Source: an uncultured Clostridia bacterium (lineage in GTDB: Bacteria; Bacillota; Clostridia; TANB77; CAG-508). From it: a stretch of 64,000 nt of DNA. Both the position numbers and the translations under genes were made by a program. Of the stretch, positions 55,697-64,000 are shown one piece after another. A model generated the notes under the pieces. It ran no database searches, had not been told where the DNA came from, and worked only from the letters and a program-made list of their open reading frames with translations. The stretch's first letter is position 1. Each line of letters starts with the position of its first letter. The stretch is taken from contig CAKOTZ010000009.1 in assembly GCA_934120395.1 (NCBI GenBank), positions 7,356-71,355 of the forward strand, in the 5' to 3' direction.

Positions 55697-56626
55697 TTAT
55701 GCTTTCCCATTTGAACAAAAAACATTGTGTATTTTATATTGAACAACTTCTTGAATTGCATCTCTTGATGGTCCTAAATATTTTCTAGGATCAAACTCAT
55801 TTGGTTTTTCAGCAAATATTTTTCTAACATTAGCTGTCATTGCTAAACGTAAGTCTGTATCAACATTTATTTTAGATACACCATTTTCTCCAGCCTGTTT
55901 TAATATTTCATTTGGTACTCCCTTTGCTCCTGGAATTTCTCCACCAAATTTATTACACATTTCAACCAATTCTGGAATTACAGTAGATGCACCATGCAAT
56001 ACAATAGGCGTATTCGGTAATTTCTCTTTTACTTGTTGTAAAATATCAAATCTTAATTTTGGTTCTCCCTTAAACTTATATGCGCCATGGCTTGTACCAA
56101 TTGCAATTGCCAAAGAATCACAACCTGTTCTTTGAACAAATTCATAAGCTTGATCTGGGTCTGTAAACATTGCATCATCGCTTGCAACATTAACTTCATC
56201 TTCAATTCCTGCAAGTTTTCCTAGTTCAGCTTCAACAACTACACCTCTTTCATGAGCATAGTCAACTACTTTTTTTGTTAAAGCAACATTTTCCTCAAAG
56301 TCATATTTTGAACCATCAATCATTACAGAAGTAAAGCCTCCGTCAATACATTCCCTACAAATTTCAAAATCTGCTCCATGATCCAAATGTAAAACAATTG
56401 GAATAGTTGTTTCCTCTACTGCAGCTTCTACTAATTTTAATAAATAATTGTGTCCTGCATATTTAATAGCACTACCAGATGCTTGTAATATTACTGGAGA
56501 TTTTTCAGCTTCTGCAGCTCTTGTAATTCCTTGTATAATCTCCATATTATTTACATTAAATGCTCCAATAGCAAAATGTTCTTTCATTGATTTTTCAAAC
56601 ATTTCTTTTGTTGTTACTAGTGGCAT
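55697..56626 (-). CDS. fba: Fructose-bisphosphate aldolase, class II
   Basis: Glycolytic aldolase with zinc. LHLDHGADFEICRECIDGGFTSVMIDGS, AELGKLAGIED, IGTSHGAYKF, LHGASTVIPE (the zinc His residues and phosphate loop). 309 residues. AGGAGG before the ATG. Confidence 0.96.
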   Translation of the reverse strand: MPLVTTKEMFEKSMKEHFAIGAFNVNNMEIIQGITRAAEAEKSPVILQASGSAIKYAGHNYLLKLVEAAVEETTIPIVLHLDHGADFEICRECIDGGFTSVMIDGSKYDFEENVALTKKVVDYAHERGVVVEAELGKLAGIEDEVNVASDDAMFTDPDQAYEFVQRTGCDSLAIAIGTSHGAYKFKGEPKLRFDILQQVKEKLPNTPIVLHGASTVIPELVEMCNKFGGEIPGAKGVPNEILKQAGENGVSKINVDTDLRLAMTANVRKIFAEKPNEFDPRKYLGPSRDAIQEVVQYKIHNVFCSNGKA

Positions 56627-56723
56627 AAACCTTTCCTCCTTAATAAAATGAAATCTATGGTCTCATTTTATTCCTTCATAAATAGTATGTCAAGTATTTT
56701 CACTGCAAATATTTTTCTACATT

Positions 56724-56768
56724 AAAAATCAAAGCAAATTATCATTTACGATAATCTGCTTTGATTTT
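56724..56768 (-). terminator. Terminator of the DUF1540 gene
   Basis: AAAATCAAAGCA.ATTATC pairs with GATAAT.TGCTTTGATTTT. Confidence 0.8.
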
Positions 56769-56772
56769 CATA

Positions 56773-56961
56773 TTAATATTTTTCTTCCTCATCATCCTCT
56801 ATAAATGCCTCATAATTACCACACATTGATTCATCAGTTTCTCCCGTTGAACAGTCAACACACGGTTCTACAGTAATTTCCTCTAATTGGCACTTCTTTT
56901 TACTTGCATCATTGTAAATGCAACTTCCAACAGTACAGTTTATTTTTTGTTTTTCTTCCAT
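56773..56961 (-). CDS. DUF1540 small cysteine-rich protein
   Basis: 62 residues with seven cysteines (NCTVGSCIYND, CQLEEITVEPCVDC, SMCGNYE). Matches the DUF1540 pattern common in Clostridia, probably metal-binding. TTAGGAGG upstream. Confidence 0.85.
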   Translation of the reverse strand: MEEKQKINCTVGSCIYNDASKKKCQLEEITVEPCVDCSTGETDESMCGNYEAFIEDDEEEKY

Positions 56962-56987
56962 TTTAGCCTCCTAAAAAATATTAAATA

Positions 56988-57063
56988 TTACTATTCAGAT
57001 TTTATAAACTTCCTTTGCGATACCCGAATAATTTTGATTATTTAACAATAATCTGAATAGTAA
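56988..57063. repeat. Perfect 14-bp inverted repeat enclosing 48 bases
   Basis: TTACTATTCAGATT at 56988-57001 and its exact complement at 57050-57063. Too far apart for a simple terminator; could be a small mobile remnant or regulatory stem. Confidence 0.6.
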
Positions 57064-57099
57064 TTCTATTTTAGTATTAACAATTTCATAAAAATTATG

Positions 57100-57128
57100 T
57101 TGACATAATTTTATTTTGATTATAAAAT
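57100..57128 (+). promoter_or_regulatory. Promoter of the RND gene
   Basis: TTGACA (57100-57105), 17 bases, TAAAAT (57123-57128). Confidence 0.75.
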
Positions 57129-57194
57129 ATATAATTGATATAATTAATTTTATGTAAACAATGCAGATTTTATATAGAAAGGAAAAAAATAAAT

Positions 57195-60100
57195 ATGTTA
57201 CCAAAATTTAGTGTAAAAAAACCTTTTACAGTCTTTGTAGCAGTAATTATGATTATTGTATTGGGCTTTGTATCTTTTTCAAATATGTCTACTGACTTAT
57301 TACCAAAAATGAATATGCCTTATGCCATTATTATGACTACCTATGTTGGAGCAAGTCCCGAAAAGATAGAATCAACTGTTACCAAGCCAATAGAACAGGC
57401 AGTTGCCACTGTTAGCAATGTAAAAAATGTAAGTTCTGTTTCATCCGAAAATTCTTCAATGGTTATGATTGAATTTTCACAAGACGCTAACATGGACTCA
57501 GCTATTATCGATCTAAATAATAAGCTTGATTTAATCAAATCATCATTAGATGACGCAGTTAACTCACCAGTAATTATGCAGTTAAGTCCCGATATGATGC
57601 CTGTTATGGTTGCCTCTATTGATGTTGATGGAAAATCTATTGAAGATATATCAGATTTAGTAAATGATAAATTACTTCCAGCGTTAGAAAAAACAAATGG
57701 TGTTGCCTCTGTAAGTACAACTGGCTTAGTTGAAAATAATATTAAAATTGTTTTGAATCAAGATAAAATTGACTCAATTAATAATAAAGTTCTATCTAAT
57801 ATAGATTCTCAACTTGCAAGCACACAAAATGACCTAAATAAAGGTAAGTCACAACTTAGTCAAGCTCAAGATACTTTGAAAAAACAATCTAAAGAACAAA
57901 CAGAAAAAATAGTTGATGGACTTACTGCCATAGAAAACGGCAAAGAACAAATTCAAAATACTGAAAAAGAATTAGATGGTAAACTTTCTCAATTAAATAC
58001 CAGTAAAGCAGTTTTATTAGATGCCATTAACAAGCTAGAAGAACAAAAAAAGCAAATTCAAGATCAAATTAATCAATTATCTAGTATAGAAAACCCTACT
58101 TTAGAGCAAAAAGCAATGTTAGAGCGTCTTAATAACTCTATAATAACTTTAGAACAAAACAAGGAAAATACTAATAGTAAGTTGGCAGAATTAGAAACCG
58201 GTCTTGAGCAAGTTAATAATGGCAAAACTGAATTGGCAAGCAAAAAAGCAGAACTGGAGAAACAAGAAAAGCAATTAGAAATTGCCAAAGTTACTCTTTC
58301 AACTGAAATTAGTACAGCTTCAAGCAAATTAGCTTCTAGTCAAGCTGAACTTGAAAAAGGTAAAAAAGAATTTGAAAATGCACGTGATGAAGCATATAAA
58401 AATGCTTCATTAGAAGGAATTATTACTCAAACAATGGTTTCAAATATTTTAAAAGCAGAAAACTTTTCAATGCCAGCTGGTTCAATAAAGAATGACAATG
58501 ACAAATTAACCGTTAAAGTCGGTGAAAAATTTTCTAATATAGATGAAATCAAAAATTTAACTTTATTTTCCTTTGATATAGAAGGACTAGAAAATGTTAC
58601 CTTGGAACAACTTGCTGATATAGAATTTAGTAATAATTCCGATGAACTATATGCTAAAGTGAACGGGAACGATGGTGTTGTTGTATCTTTTCAAAAGCAA
58701 AGTACAGCATCAACAGCTGTAGTTTCCAAGGATATAAAAAAATCTATTGAGACCATAGAACAAGAAAATCAAGGTGTTCACTTTACATCCTTAATGGACC
58801 AAGGAATATATATAGATTTAGTAATAAATTCCGTACTAGAAAACCTAGTATCTGGTGGACTTCTTGCAATACTAATATTATTCCTTTTCTTACGAGACAT
58901 CCGCCCTACACTTATTATTTCATTATCTATACCAATAAGTTTAATGGGTGCAATTGTTTTAATGTACTTTAGTGGAGTAACAATTAATATTATTTCCCTA
59001 TCTGGTTTAGCTTTAGGCGTTGGTATGTTAGTAGACAATTCAATAGTAGTAATTGAAAATATTTATCGTCTGCGTGGAAAGGGAATGTCCGCCAAAAAAG
59101 CAGCAATGGAAGGAGCAAGTTCAGTTGCAGGAGCAATATTTGCCTCTACCCTAACTACCATTTGTGTATTTTTACCAATTGTATTTGTTCATGGAATTTC
59201 AAGACAATTATTTACCGATATGGGATTAACTATTGCTTATTCACTACTAGCCAGCCTAGTTATTGCATTAACTCTAGTTCCAGCCATGGCATCTTCTATA
59301 TTTAAAAATAATACAGAAAAGAAACATAAATTCTTTGATGCTTTTTCAAACGTATACGAAAAGCTAGTAAAAGTAGCACTTAAATTTAAACCACTTGTAC
59401 TTATATTTGCAATTGCAATGCTAGTAATAAGCGGCGTTTGGGCAACACGTATGGGAACTGAATTTATGCCATCTGCTGATAGTACGCAAATGTCATTATC
59501 AATTCAAATGCCTAAAGAATCAAATTTTGAAGACTTAAAAAATACATCAAACACAATTATAGACCGTTTACTTACAATTGACGATATTAAAACAATAGGA
59601 GCAATGGAAAGCAGTTCTATGGGAATGATTTCTTCTACAGGCTCTCAAAGTAAACAAGTTAGTATGTATGCAATATTAAAAGACGACAAAACATTGTCAA
59701 ATAATGAAATTAAAGAAAAAATATTAGACTTAACAAAAGATTTAAATTGTGAAATATCTGTTCAAACATCCAACATGGATATGTCAGCTTTAACGGGCTC
59801 TGGTGTTCAAGTAGTAATAAAAGGAAATGACATTGCAACATTGCAACAAATTTCTGCTGACATAACTAACTTAATGAAAGAAACTGAAGGATTTACTGAC
59901 ATTGACGACGGTATCGCTGATATAAGTAAAGAATTAAAAATTATTGTAGATAAAAATAAGGCAATGAAATATGGTCTAACGGTTGGTACAGTATATCAAT
60001 CTGTAGCAAGTGCCATTAATCAAGAAACTACATCTACAACACTTTCAGTAGATAGCAAAGATTATCCTATTGTAGTTGTACAATCGAACAAAAACACTAT

Positions 60101-60896
60101 TACAGAAGACAATATCTCTGATATTGAATTAGATGGAAAAGAAAATCAAGAAGAAATAAAAGTAAAATTATCCGACATTGCTTCCGTAGAAAAATCCGAT
60201 AGCTTAGCTTCTATAGCACATGACAATAATCAACGTTACATTACAGTAAGTGCTGGAGTAGATGCAGAACATAACATTGGTTTAGTTAGTCGTGATTTTG
60301 AAGAAAAACTTAAAAACTATCAAGTACCCGCAGGATATTCCGCAGAAATTTCTGGAGAGTCCGAAAATATAAACAGCACATTAATGGATTTAGCTAAAAT
60401 GATTGCCCTTGCCTTGTTATTCATTTATTTAATAATGGTTGCTCAATTTCAATCTTTACTAGCACCATTTATCATAATGTTCACAATACCACTAGCATTT
60501 ACTGGCGGACTACTTGCATTAGGCATTACCGGGACAGAAGTTAGCATTATTGCCATGTTAGGTTTCTTAGTGCTTTCTGGTATTGTTGTGAACAATGGAA
60601 TTGTATTTATAGATTATATTAATCAATTACGAGCTAGTGGCATGGATAAAAAAGAAGCTATTGTATTAGCAGGTAAAACTAGACTTCGTCCAATATTAAT
60701 GACAGCTTTAACAACAATTTTAGGACTTTCAACTCTTGCATTAGGTATGGGCTCTGGTGCAGAAATGTTACAACCATTAGGAATAGTTACAATAGGTGGT
60801 TTAACTTACTCAACAATACTAACCTTGTTTGTTGTTCCATGTATGTATGATATAATGCATAAAAAACAAATTAAAAATACTAATATTGAAGAATAA
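57195..60896 (+). CDS. RND-family efflux transporter with coiled-coil insertion
   Basis: 1233 residues. N-terminal helix and porter motif (FSNMSTDLLPKMNMPYAII, GASPEKIE). A coiled-coil insertion at about 200-410, not present in AcrB. Twelve helices in two sets; TM4 carries GLALGVGMLVDNSIVVIEN, TM10 FLVLSGIVVNNGIVFID. Usual length is about 1040, so the insert explains the extra. No membrane-fusion protein gene adjoins; the coiled coil may stand in for it in a Gram-positive. No in-frame CGG in all these codons. Confidence 0.9.
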   Translation: MLPKFSVKKPFTVFVAVIMIIVLGFVSFSNMSTDLLPKMNMPYAIIMTTYVGASPEKIESTVTKPIEQAVATVSNVKNVSSVSSENSSMVMIEFSQDANMDSAIIDLNNKLDLIKSSLDDAVNSPVIMQLSPDMMPVMVASIDVDGKSIEDISDLVNDKLLPALEKTNGVASVSTTGLVENNIKIVLNQDKIDSINNKVLSNIDSQLASTQNDLNKGKSQLSQAQDTLKKQSKEQTEKIVDGLTAIENGKEQIQNTEKELDGKLSQLNTSKAVLLDAINKLEEQKKQIQDQINQLSSIENPTLEQKAMLERLNNSIITLEQNKENTNSKLAELETGLEQVNNGKTELASKKAELEKQEKQLEIAKVTLSTEISTASSKLASSQAELEKGKKEFENARDEAYKNASLEGIITQTMVSNILKAENFSMPAGSIKNDNDKLTVKVGEKFSNIDEIKNLTLFSFDIEGLENVTLEQLADIEFSNNSDELYAKVNGNDGVVVSFQKQSTASTAVVSKDIKKSIETIEQENQGVHFTSLMDQGIYIDLVINSVLENLVSGGLLAILILFLFLRDIRPTLIISLSIPISLMGAIVLMYFSGVTINIISLSGLALGVGMLVDNSIVVIENIYRLRGKGMSAKKAAMEGASSVAGAIFASTLTTICVFLPIVFVHGISRQLFTDMGLTIAYSLLASLVIALTLVPAMASSIFKNNTEKKHKFFDAFSNVYEKLVKVALKFKPLVLIFAIAMLVISGVWATRMGTEFMPSADSTQMSLSIQMPKESNFEDLKNTSNTIIDRLLTIDDIKTIGAMESSSMGMISSTGSQSKQVSMYAILKDDKTLSNNEIKEKILDLTKDLNCEISVQTSNMDMSALTGSGVQVVIKGNDIATLQQISADITNLMKETEGFTDIDDGIADISKELKIIVDKNKAMKYGLTVGTVYQSVASAINQETTSTTLSVDSKDYPIVVVQSNKNTITEDNISDIELDGKENQEEIKVKLSDIASVEKSDSLASIAHDNNQRYITVSAGVDAEHNIGLVSRDFEEKLKNYQVPAGYSAEISGESENINSTLMDLAKMIALALLFIYLIMVAQFQSLLAPFIIMFTIPLAFTGGLLALGITGTEVSIIAMLGFLVLSGIVVNNGIVFIDYINQLRASGMDKKEAIVLAGKTRLRPILMTALTTILGLSTLALGMGSGAEMLQPLGIVTIGGLTYSTILTLFVVPCMYDIMHKKQIKNTNIEE

Positions 60897-60929
60897 TTAC
60901 CTTATTTTTTCCTTGTGCACACCTTAATA

Positions 60930-60958
60930 AAGGAGCTTAGCAATAGCTGAGCTCCTTT
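60930..60958 (+). terminator. Terminator of the RND gene
   Basis: AAAGGAGCTTAGC/GCTGAGCTCCTTT stem with one G-U and a four-base loop. Confidence 0.8.
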
Positions 60959-61006
60959 ACGTTATTTCTTAATTATTATATTTATATAAAATGGTACTTC
61001 CTTTAA

Positions 61007-61705
61007 TTAAAAGAATACCATGCTTCCGTTAGAACCTCTGAATTCCAATCTACCACCTGCTGGCAAATAGTTGGAACCATTTACAGCTTCTCTAACGGCA
61101 TTTTTGCAAGTATCACTTACATCAGAATACGTGATGACTCGCTTCTGGTAGCCCATTACAACTTGTCCATTGCCATTAATGGTTTCAAATTGTCCAGGCT
61201 GATTTAAAACACCTTCAAGCGTGTTAGGATAACGCTCACTGGCTATCCTTTTTACAATAGTCTCTGCAACCCGAACCTGATCTTCATATGGCTGTCCACC
61301 AGATTCCGCAAATGTAACCATTGCAAGCAACTCAAACTGTCCTTCAGTGAAATTGCCATACTGTGCAGCTTGTTGCTGTTTCTTAGCAGCCTCTTCTTTT
61401 GCACGCCACGCTTTTTCGATTTTTTCCGCTTCTTGGGCGGCATATACCTTTCTGTCAAGGTAAGCTTGATAAGCCTGTTCTTTTTCTCTTTCGATTTCAA
61501 CAGCTTGCTGTTGCTGCTGACTTTCTAACCGCTCTATACGGCTTTCTTCAACATAACTCAAATAGCTATGTACAAGACCACCAAAAGCGGCCACAAAGCA
61601 CATAATAATCACTCCTGCAATAATACTTCTTTTAGAAGCTACCATGCTTTTCCGTGTTACTACATTTGCAGCAACAACATATCTACTGTTTACATCCTTC
61701 ATCAT
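61007..61705 (-). CDS. SleB-like cell-wall hydrolase (foreign-looking)
   Basis: 233 residues. Transmembrane anchor (about 26-45), Gln/Lys/Glu-rich coiled coil (about 50-115), then a hydrolase_2 (SleB) type domain: LLAMVTFAESGGQPYEDQVRVAETIVKR and GQFETINGNG. Starts at ATG 61705 or 61702 after AGGAGG; the ORF to 61723 includes the site. Three in-frame CGG codons (61271-61273, 61529-61531, 61652-61654). Codon use unlike neighbours, so likely acquired. Confidence 0.75.
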   Translation of the reverse strand: MMKDVNSRYVVAANVVTRKSMVASKRSIIAGVIIMCFVAAFGGLVHSYLSYVEESRIERLESQQQQQAVEIEREKEQAYQAYLDRKVYAAQEAEKIEKAWRAKEEAAKKQQQAAQYGNFTEGQFELLAMVTFAESGGQPYEDQVRVAETIVKRIASERYPNTLEGVLNQPGQFETINGNGQVVMGYQKRVITYSDVSDTCKNAVREAVNGSNYLPAGGRLEFRGSNGSMVFF

Positions 61706-61872
61706 CAGTCCTCCTAATGCCATTTTTTTTACCAGTAATAATTAAGGAATAACAATATATATAAACTACATTTTCTGTAGATAAATATATTATAGCACTT
61801 TTTTGTCAAGATAAAAAGTAAATTCACAAAATTTTTACAAAAAAAGTAAAAATTTTATATTTTTTTAATTTG

Positions 61873-62691
61873 TTATGGTAACTTTGATTTTTCCATTTCT
61901 ATAACCGGTCTAATTCCAACAACGTGTCCATTGCTAAAATCTGAACTAAGAGTAATTTGTCCTGCTTTATGTACATACCATGCATGACTACCTCCACTAT
62001 TAGTTCCTGTCCAATACTCTACATTAATAGCTCTAACACTTAAATCTAAGTTCTCTGCTTCATCTTTTGTTAATTGTCTTCCTATTCCTCCTAACGACCT
62101 TCCATAAGAACTAGCTTTACTTACAGCATTGGACCAGCTTGTACTTCCTATTATGTTTTTTGATAATAATGTTACGCTATTTACTTTGTTGTCTATTATA
62201 TAAAATTCAGCTCCACTTATGGTAACAGTAGGATATACAACAGTAATAGTACAGCTTTTACTAGTTTCTTTTCCTAAATAATCAATTATTTTTACAGTTA
62301 TATTTGCCTTTCCCGCTTTTACACCAGTCACTTCTCCAGTATTTTTATTTACAGTTGCAACACTTTCATCACTACTTTCAAAATTTATGGTTACATACCT
62401 TCCTGATATACATAATTCAGGTGTAACTTTTTGCCATGCTGTAACTGTTACATCCTCATATTTATCTATATTAGCACTACCTAATTTTGTAATGTACTCG
62501 TCAATATTGTTTAGGAAATCTTGCTCATTATTACTACTTTCTTGATATTTGTCTACACTTGACTGTGCTTTGTTAATCAATCCATTTTCTCCTAGTATCA
62601 TCGATAAACTCACGCCTGCTAATATTAATAATATGATTATCGTGATTATTAATGCTACCAATGTGATTGCTTTGTTACTTTTCAAGTTCAT
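61873..62691 (-). CDS. Prepilin-like protein with Ig-like (BIG2) domain
   Basis: 272 residues. N-terminal SNKAITLVALIITIIILLILAG is a type IV prepilin-like helix without the usual Gly-Phe cleavage pair. A bacterial Ig-like domain at about 85-150 (SDESVATVNKNTGEVTGVKAGKANI) follows, then a domain ending HVVGIRPVIEM, as in DUF6273-like surface proteins. Surface exposed. Confidence 0.7.
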   Translation of the reverse strand: MNLKSNKAITLVALIITIIILLILAGVSLSMILGENGLINKAQSSVDKYQESSNNEQDFLNNIDEYITKLGSANIDKYEDVTVTAWQKVTPELCISGRYVTINFESSDESVATVNKNTGEVTGVKAGKANITVKIIDYLGKETSKSCTITVVYPTVTISGAEFYIIDNKVNSVTLLSKNIIGSTSWSNAVSKASSYGRSLGGIGRQLTKDEAENLDLSVRAINVEYWTGTNSGGSHAWYVHKAGQITLSSDFSNGHVVGIRPVIEMEKSKLP

Positions 62692-62989
62692 TTTTGTACC
62701 TCTTTCCTTTGTATTTCTAATAAAATTACAATTTTAGTTTGTCCATCTTCAATCAATATTATGTAATTATATGTTAATTAGTTAACCGTATTTTATACTA
62801 TTATTTTGAACTTGTAAAGTACAATTGAAAAAAACTTACCTTTGTTTGGTAAGTTTTTGTTCTTCTCGCTAATGCATTGCTAGATTTAAGTCACTAAACC
62901 GCCTTTATCCGAAAGCAAAAATGGTACTCCCACGGAACGGCTAAATTTTCATATATTTTTGTATAGGCGGTAACACAATTGTGAAAACA
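62692..62989. other. Intergenic region downstream of the FGE-fold gene
   Basis: Contains a terminator and an inverted repeat ACCGCCT (about 62965-62975) / AGGCGGT (about 62898-62908), set around a G/C-richer patch. See findings. Confidence 0.5.
62834..62862 (-). terminator. Terminator of the FGE-fold gene
   Basis: AAAACTTACC/GGTAAGTTTTT stem on the minus strand with a T run. Confidence 0.75.
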
Positions 62990-64000
62990 TTATTTTATAT
63001 ACAGTACAGCACGAAATCCAATGACATAATGCACAAGAGAAATAGCATAATTACCATTACGATAGCATGCTGGGTCACTAGTCGAATTATTACCGCAAGA
63101 ACCACCACGAAAAACACGATAGTTAGTTCCTTGCCCAATCTCCTCAGTCCACTCCCATACATTACCTGATACATCGTAAGTATGATATGCTTCTGTGTCT
63201 TTACTAGCTCCTGTTGTAAATTCAGTATACACATTTGTTTTAGTTTGTGCATTCGTCTGTTTTACTCCCCATTGTGTTATATAAAAATTACTGTTACTTT
63301 GAAACAACGTTGCTGACCTTCCAGTGTATGTTAAATTATTATTATAATAATTTCCCCATTTACTTGAATTTTTCATATCTGCTTCTGTAAGTGTTACCCC
63401 ATTTTGATTTGTCGTTCCAATAAATTTATTTAGCATTACATCCCATTGTGTTCCTGTCATTAATCCACTTGTTACATAGTCTGTATTGTACATGTTTTCT
63501 GCACTTTTCTTACTATTTGTTTGGCTTATAAATATCCATGGTAATTCTCCAGCCTTTGATTTTGGTATTCCTGCTACATTATATCCAGGGCTGTTTGAAT
63601 AATTGCTTATTTGATTTCCTGTATATTCTGTTATTGTATCTGCTAATCCTGCTTCATATCTTGCTACATAAAATCCTCCGTATTTCGCTATCTGCATCAT
63701 TTCAGCTCCTGCTCCACTTTCTGCATCATAGCCTCCATATACCATTCCCCAACTTGTTTTTATATATTCTGAAGGTGTACATGGTATCCATACAAATTGG
63801 TTTCCTACTAAACTTGTTGTATATTCCCATGTTGTTTTGTCTGTTGTTCCATCATATGCATCTGCTGGGTCATCTGATATGATTACCCCATTTGTATAAT
63901 CTCCACCTACATAATAAAAGCTCTTTGGCACTGGAAATGTGTTGCCTTTTCCATCTGCTACTGCATCTACTATTGTTCCTAGCCATTTTGCTGGTGGTTT
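62990..64000 (-). CDS. FGE-sulfatase-fold (SUMF1-like) surface protein, 5' end outside window
   Basis: The reading frame is open to the right edge (upstream residues include KPPAKWLGTIVDAVADG), so the start lies beyond. Domain motifs: GNQFVWIPCTPSEY, YGGFYVARYEAG, YDVSGNVWEWTEE, YRVFRGGSC and the final GFRAVL. Formylglycine-generating-enzyme fold, but such C-type-lectin-like proteins are also DGR targets. A pilin-like start outside the window is possible, by analogy with the neighbour. Confidence 0.75.
   Translation of the reverse strand, partial: KPPAKWLGTIVDAVADGKGNTFPVPKSFYYVGGDYTNGVIISDDPADAYDGTTDKTTWEYTTSLVGNQFVWIPCTPSEYIKTSWGMVYGGYDAESGAGAEMMQIAKYGGFYVARYEAGLADTITEYTGNQISNYSNSPGYNVAGIPKSKAGELPWIFISQTNSKKSAENMYNTDYVTSGLMTGTQWDVMLNKFIGTTNQNGVTLTEADMKNSSKWGNYYNNNLTYTGRSATLFQSNSNFYITQWGVKQTNAQTKTNVYTEFTTGASKDTEAYHTYDVSGNVWEWTEEIGQGTNYRVFRGGSCGNNSTSDPACYRNGNYAISLVHYVIGFRAVLYIK

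Noticed and set aside
56995..57204. Minus-strand ORF of 69 residues with an HTH-like tail
   Set aside because: It runs through the RND promoter, has no ribosome site and consists mostly of hydrophobic A/T-rich codons.

Overview
The window comes from an A+T-rich, spore-forming, low-GC Firmicute, most likely an uncultured gut Clostridia member. Evidence: sigH, spoVS and gerW/ytfJ; the gene orders scpA-recX-recA, plsY-gpsA and cmk-plsC; Shine-Dalgarno sites of AGGAGG type; and strong avoidance of G/C-ending codons.

Most striking observation: six genes are broken in exactly the same way. rluA, plsC (twice), tcdA, cysE, uvrB and a small secreted protein each need a +1 shift, and at every one of these places the in-frame triplet is CGG. 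Skipping the C and reading GGN as glycine restores the conserved protein. A diverged second copy of the uvrB 5' end carries the same site, giving eight sites in all. By eye I found no in-frame CGG in any other host-like gene, although CGG is common out of frame. The simplest reading is that CGGN is decoded as a four-base glycine codon, or that CGG triggers a +1 shift. Five genes of foreign appearance do contain in-frame CGG as apparent arginine, which is a real tension.

Layout. 1-370: end of rluA. 383-6159: zinc-ribbon ORF, then (reading leftward) response regulator, histidine kinase, ABC ATPase and FtsX-type permease. 6376-12807: rnpB, a lipoprotein, gpsA, plsY, der, argS. 12980-15520: an acquired and decayed patch with two foreign-looking genes, a broken HEPN/Abi-like gene and an apparent translational attenuator. 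15520-32714: tRNA-Thr, sigH, deoB, a coiled-coil protein, gerW, scpA, recX, recA, a peptide-binding protein, spoVS, ymdB, rny, a methyltransferase, typA, plsC, cmk and a P-loop/Asp23 protein. 32875-42346: glycosyltransferase, pnp, rpsO, a foreign-looking gene, yebC, tcdA, hlyIII-like, cysE, uvrB.

42347-51079 is an accessory island lying between uvrB and a 276-bp diverged copy of the uvrB 5' end. It carries a tightly coupled seven-gene operon: NUDIX, histidine phosphatase, HD hydrolase, SDR, APH-like kinase, NodU/CmcH carbamoyltransferase, and a four-part kinase/NTPase/nucleotidyltransferase/NUDIX fusion. It looks like an undescribed small-molecule or nucleotide-modifying pathway.

51440-64000: an anchored serpin-like protein, a DUF362 protein, two small secreted/membrane proteins, smpB, a lipoprotein, fba, a DUF1540 protein, a large RND transporter, a SleB-like hydrolase of foreign type, a prepilin-like Ig-domain protein, and an FGE-fold protein running off the right edge whose C-terminus resembles the variable region of a diversity-generating retroelement target.
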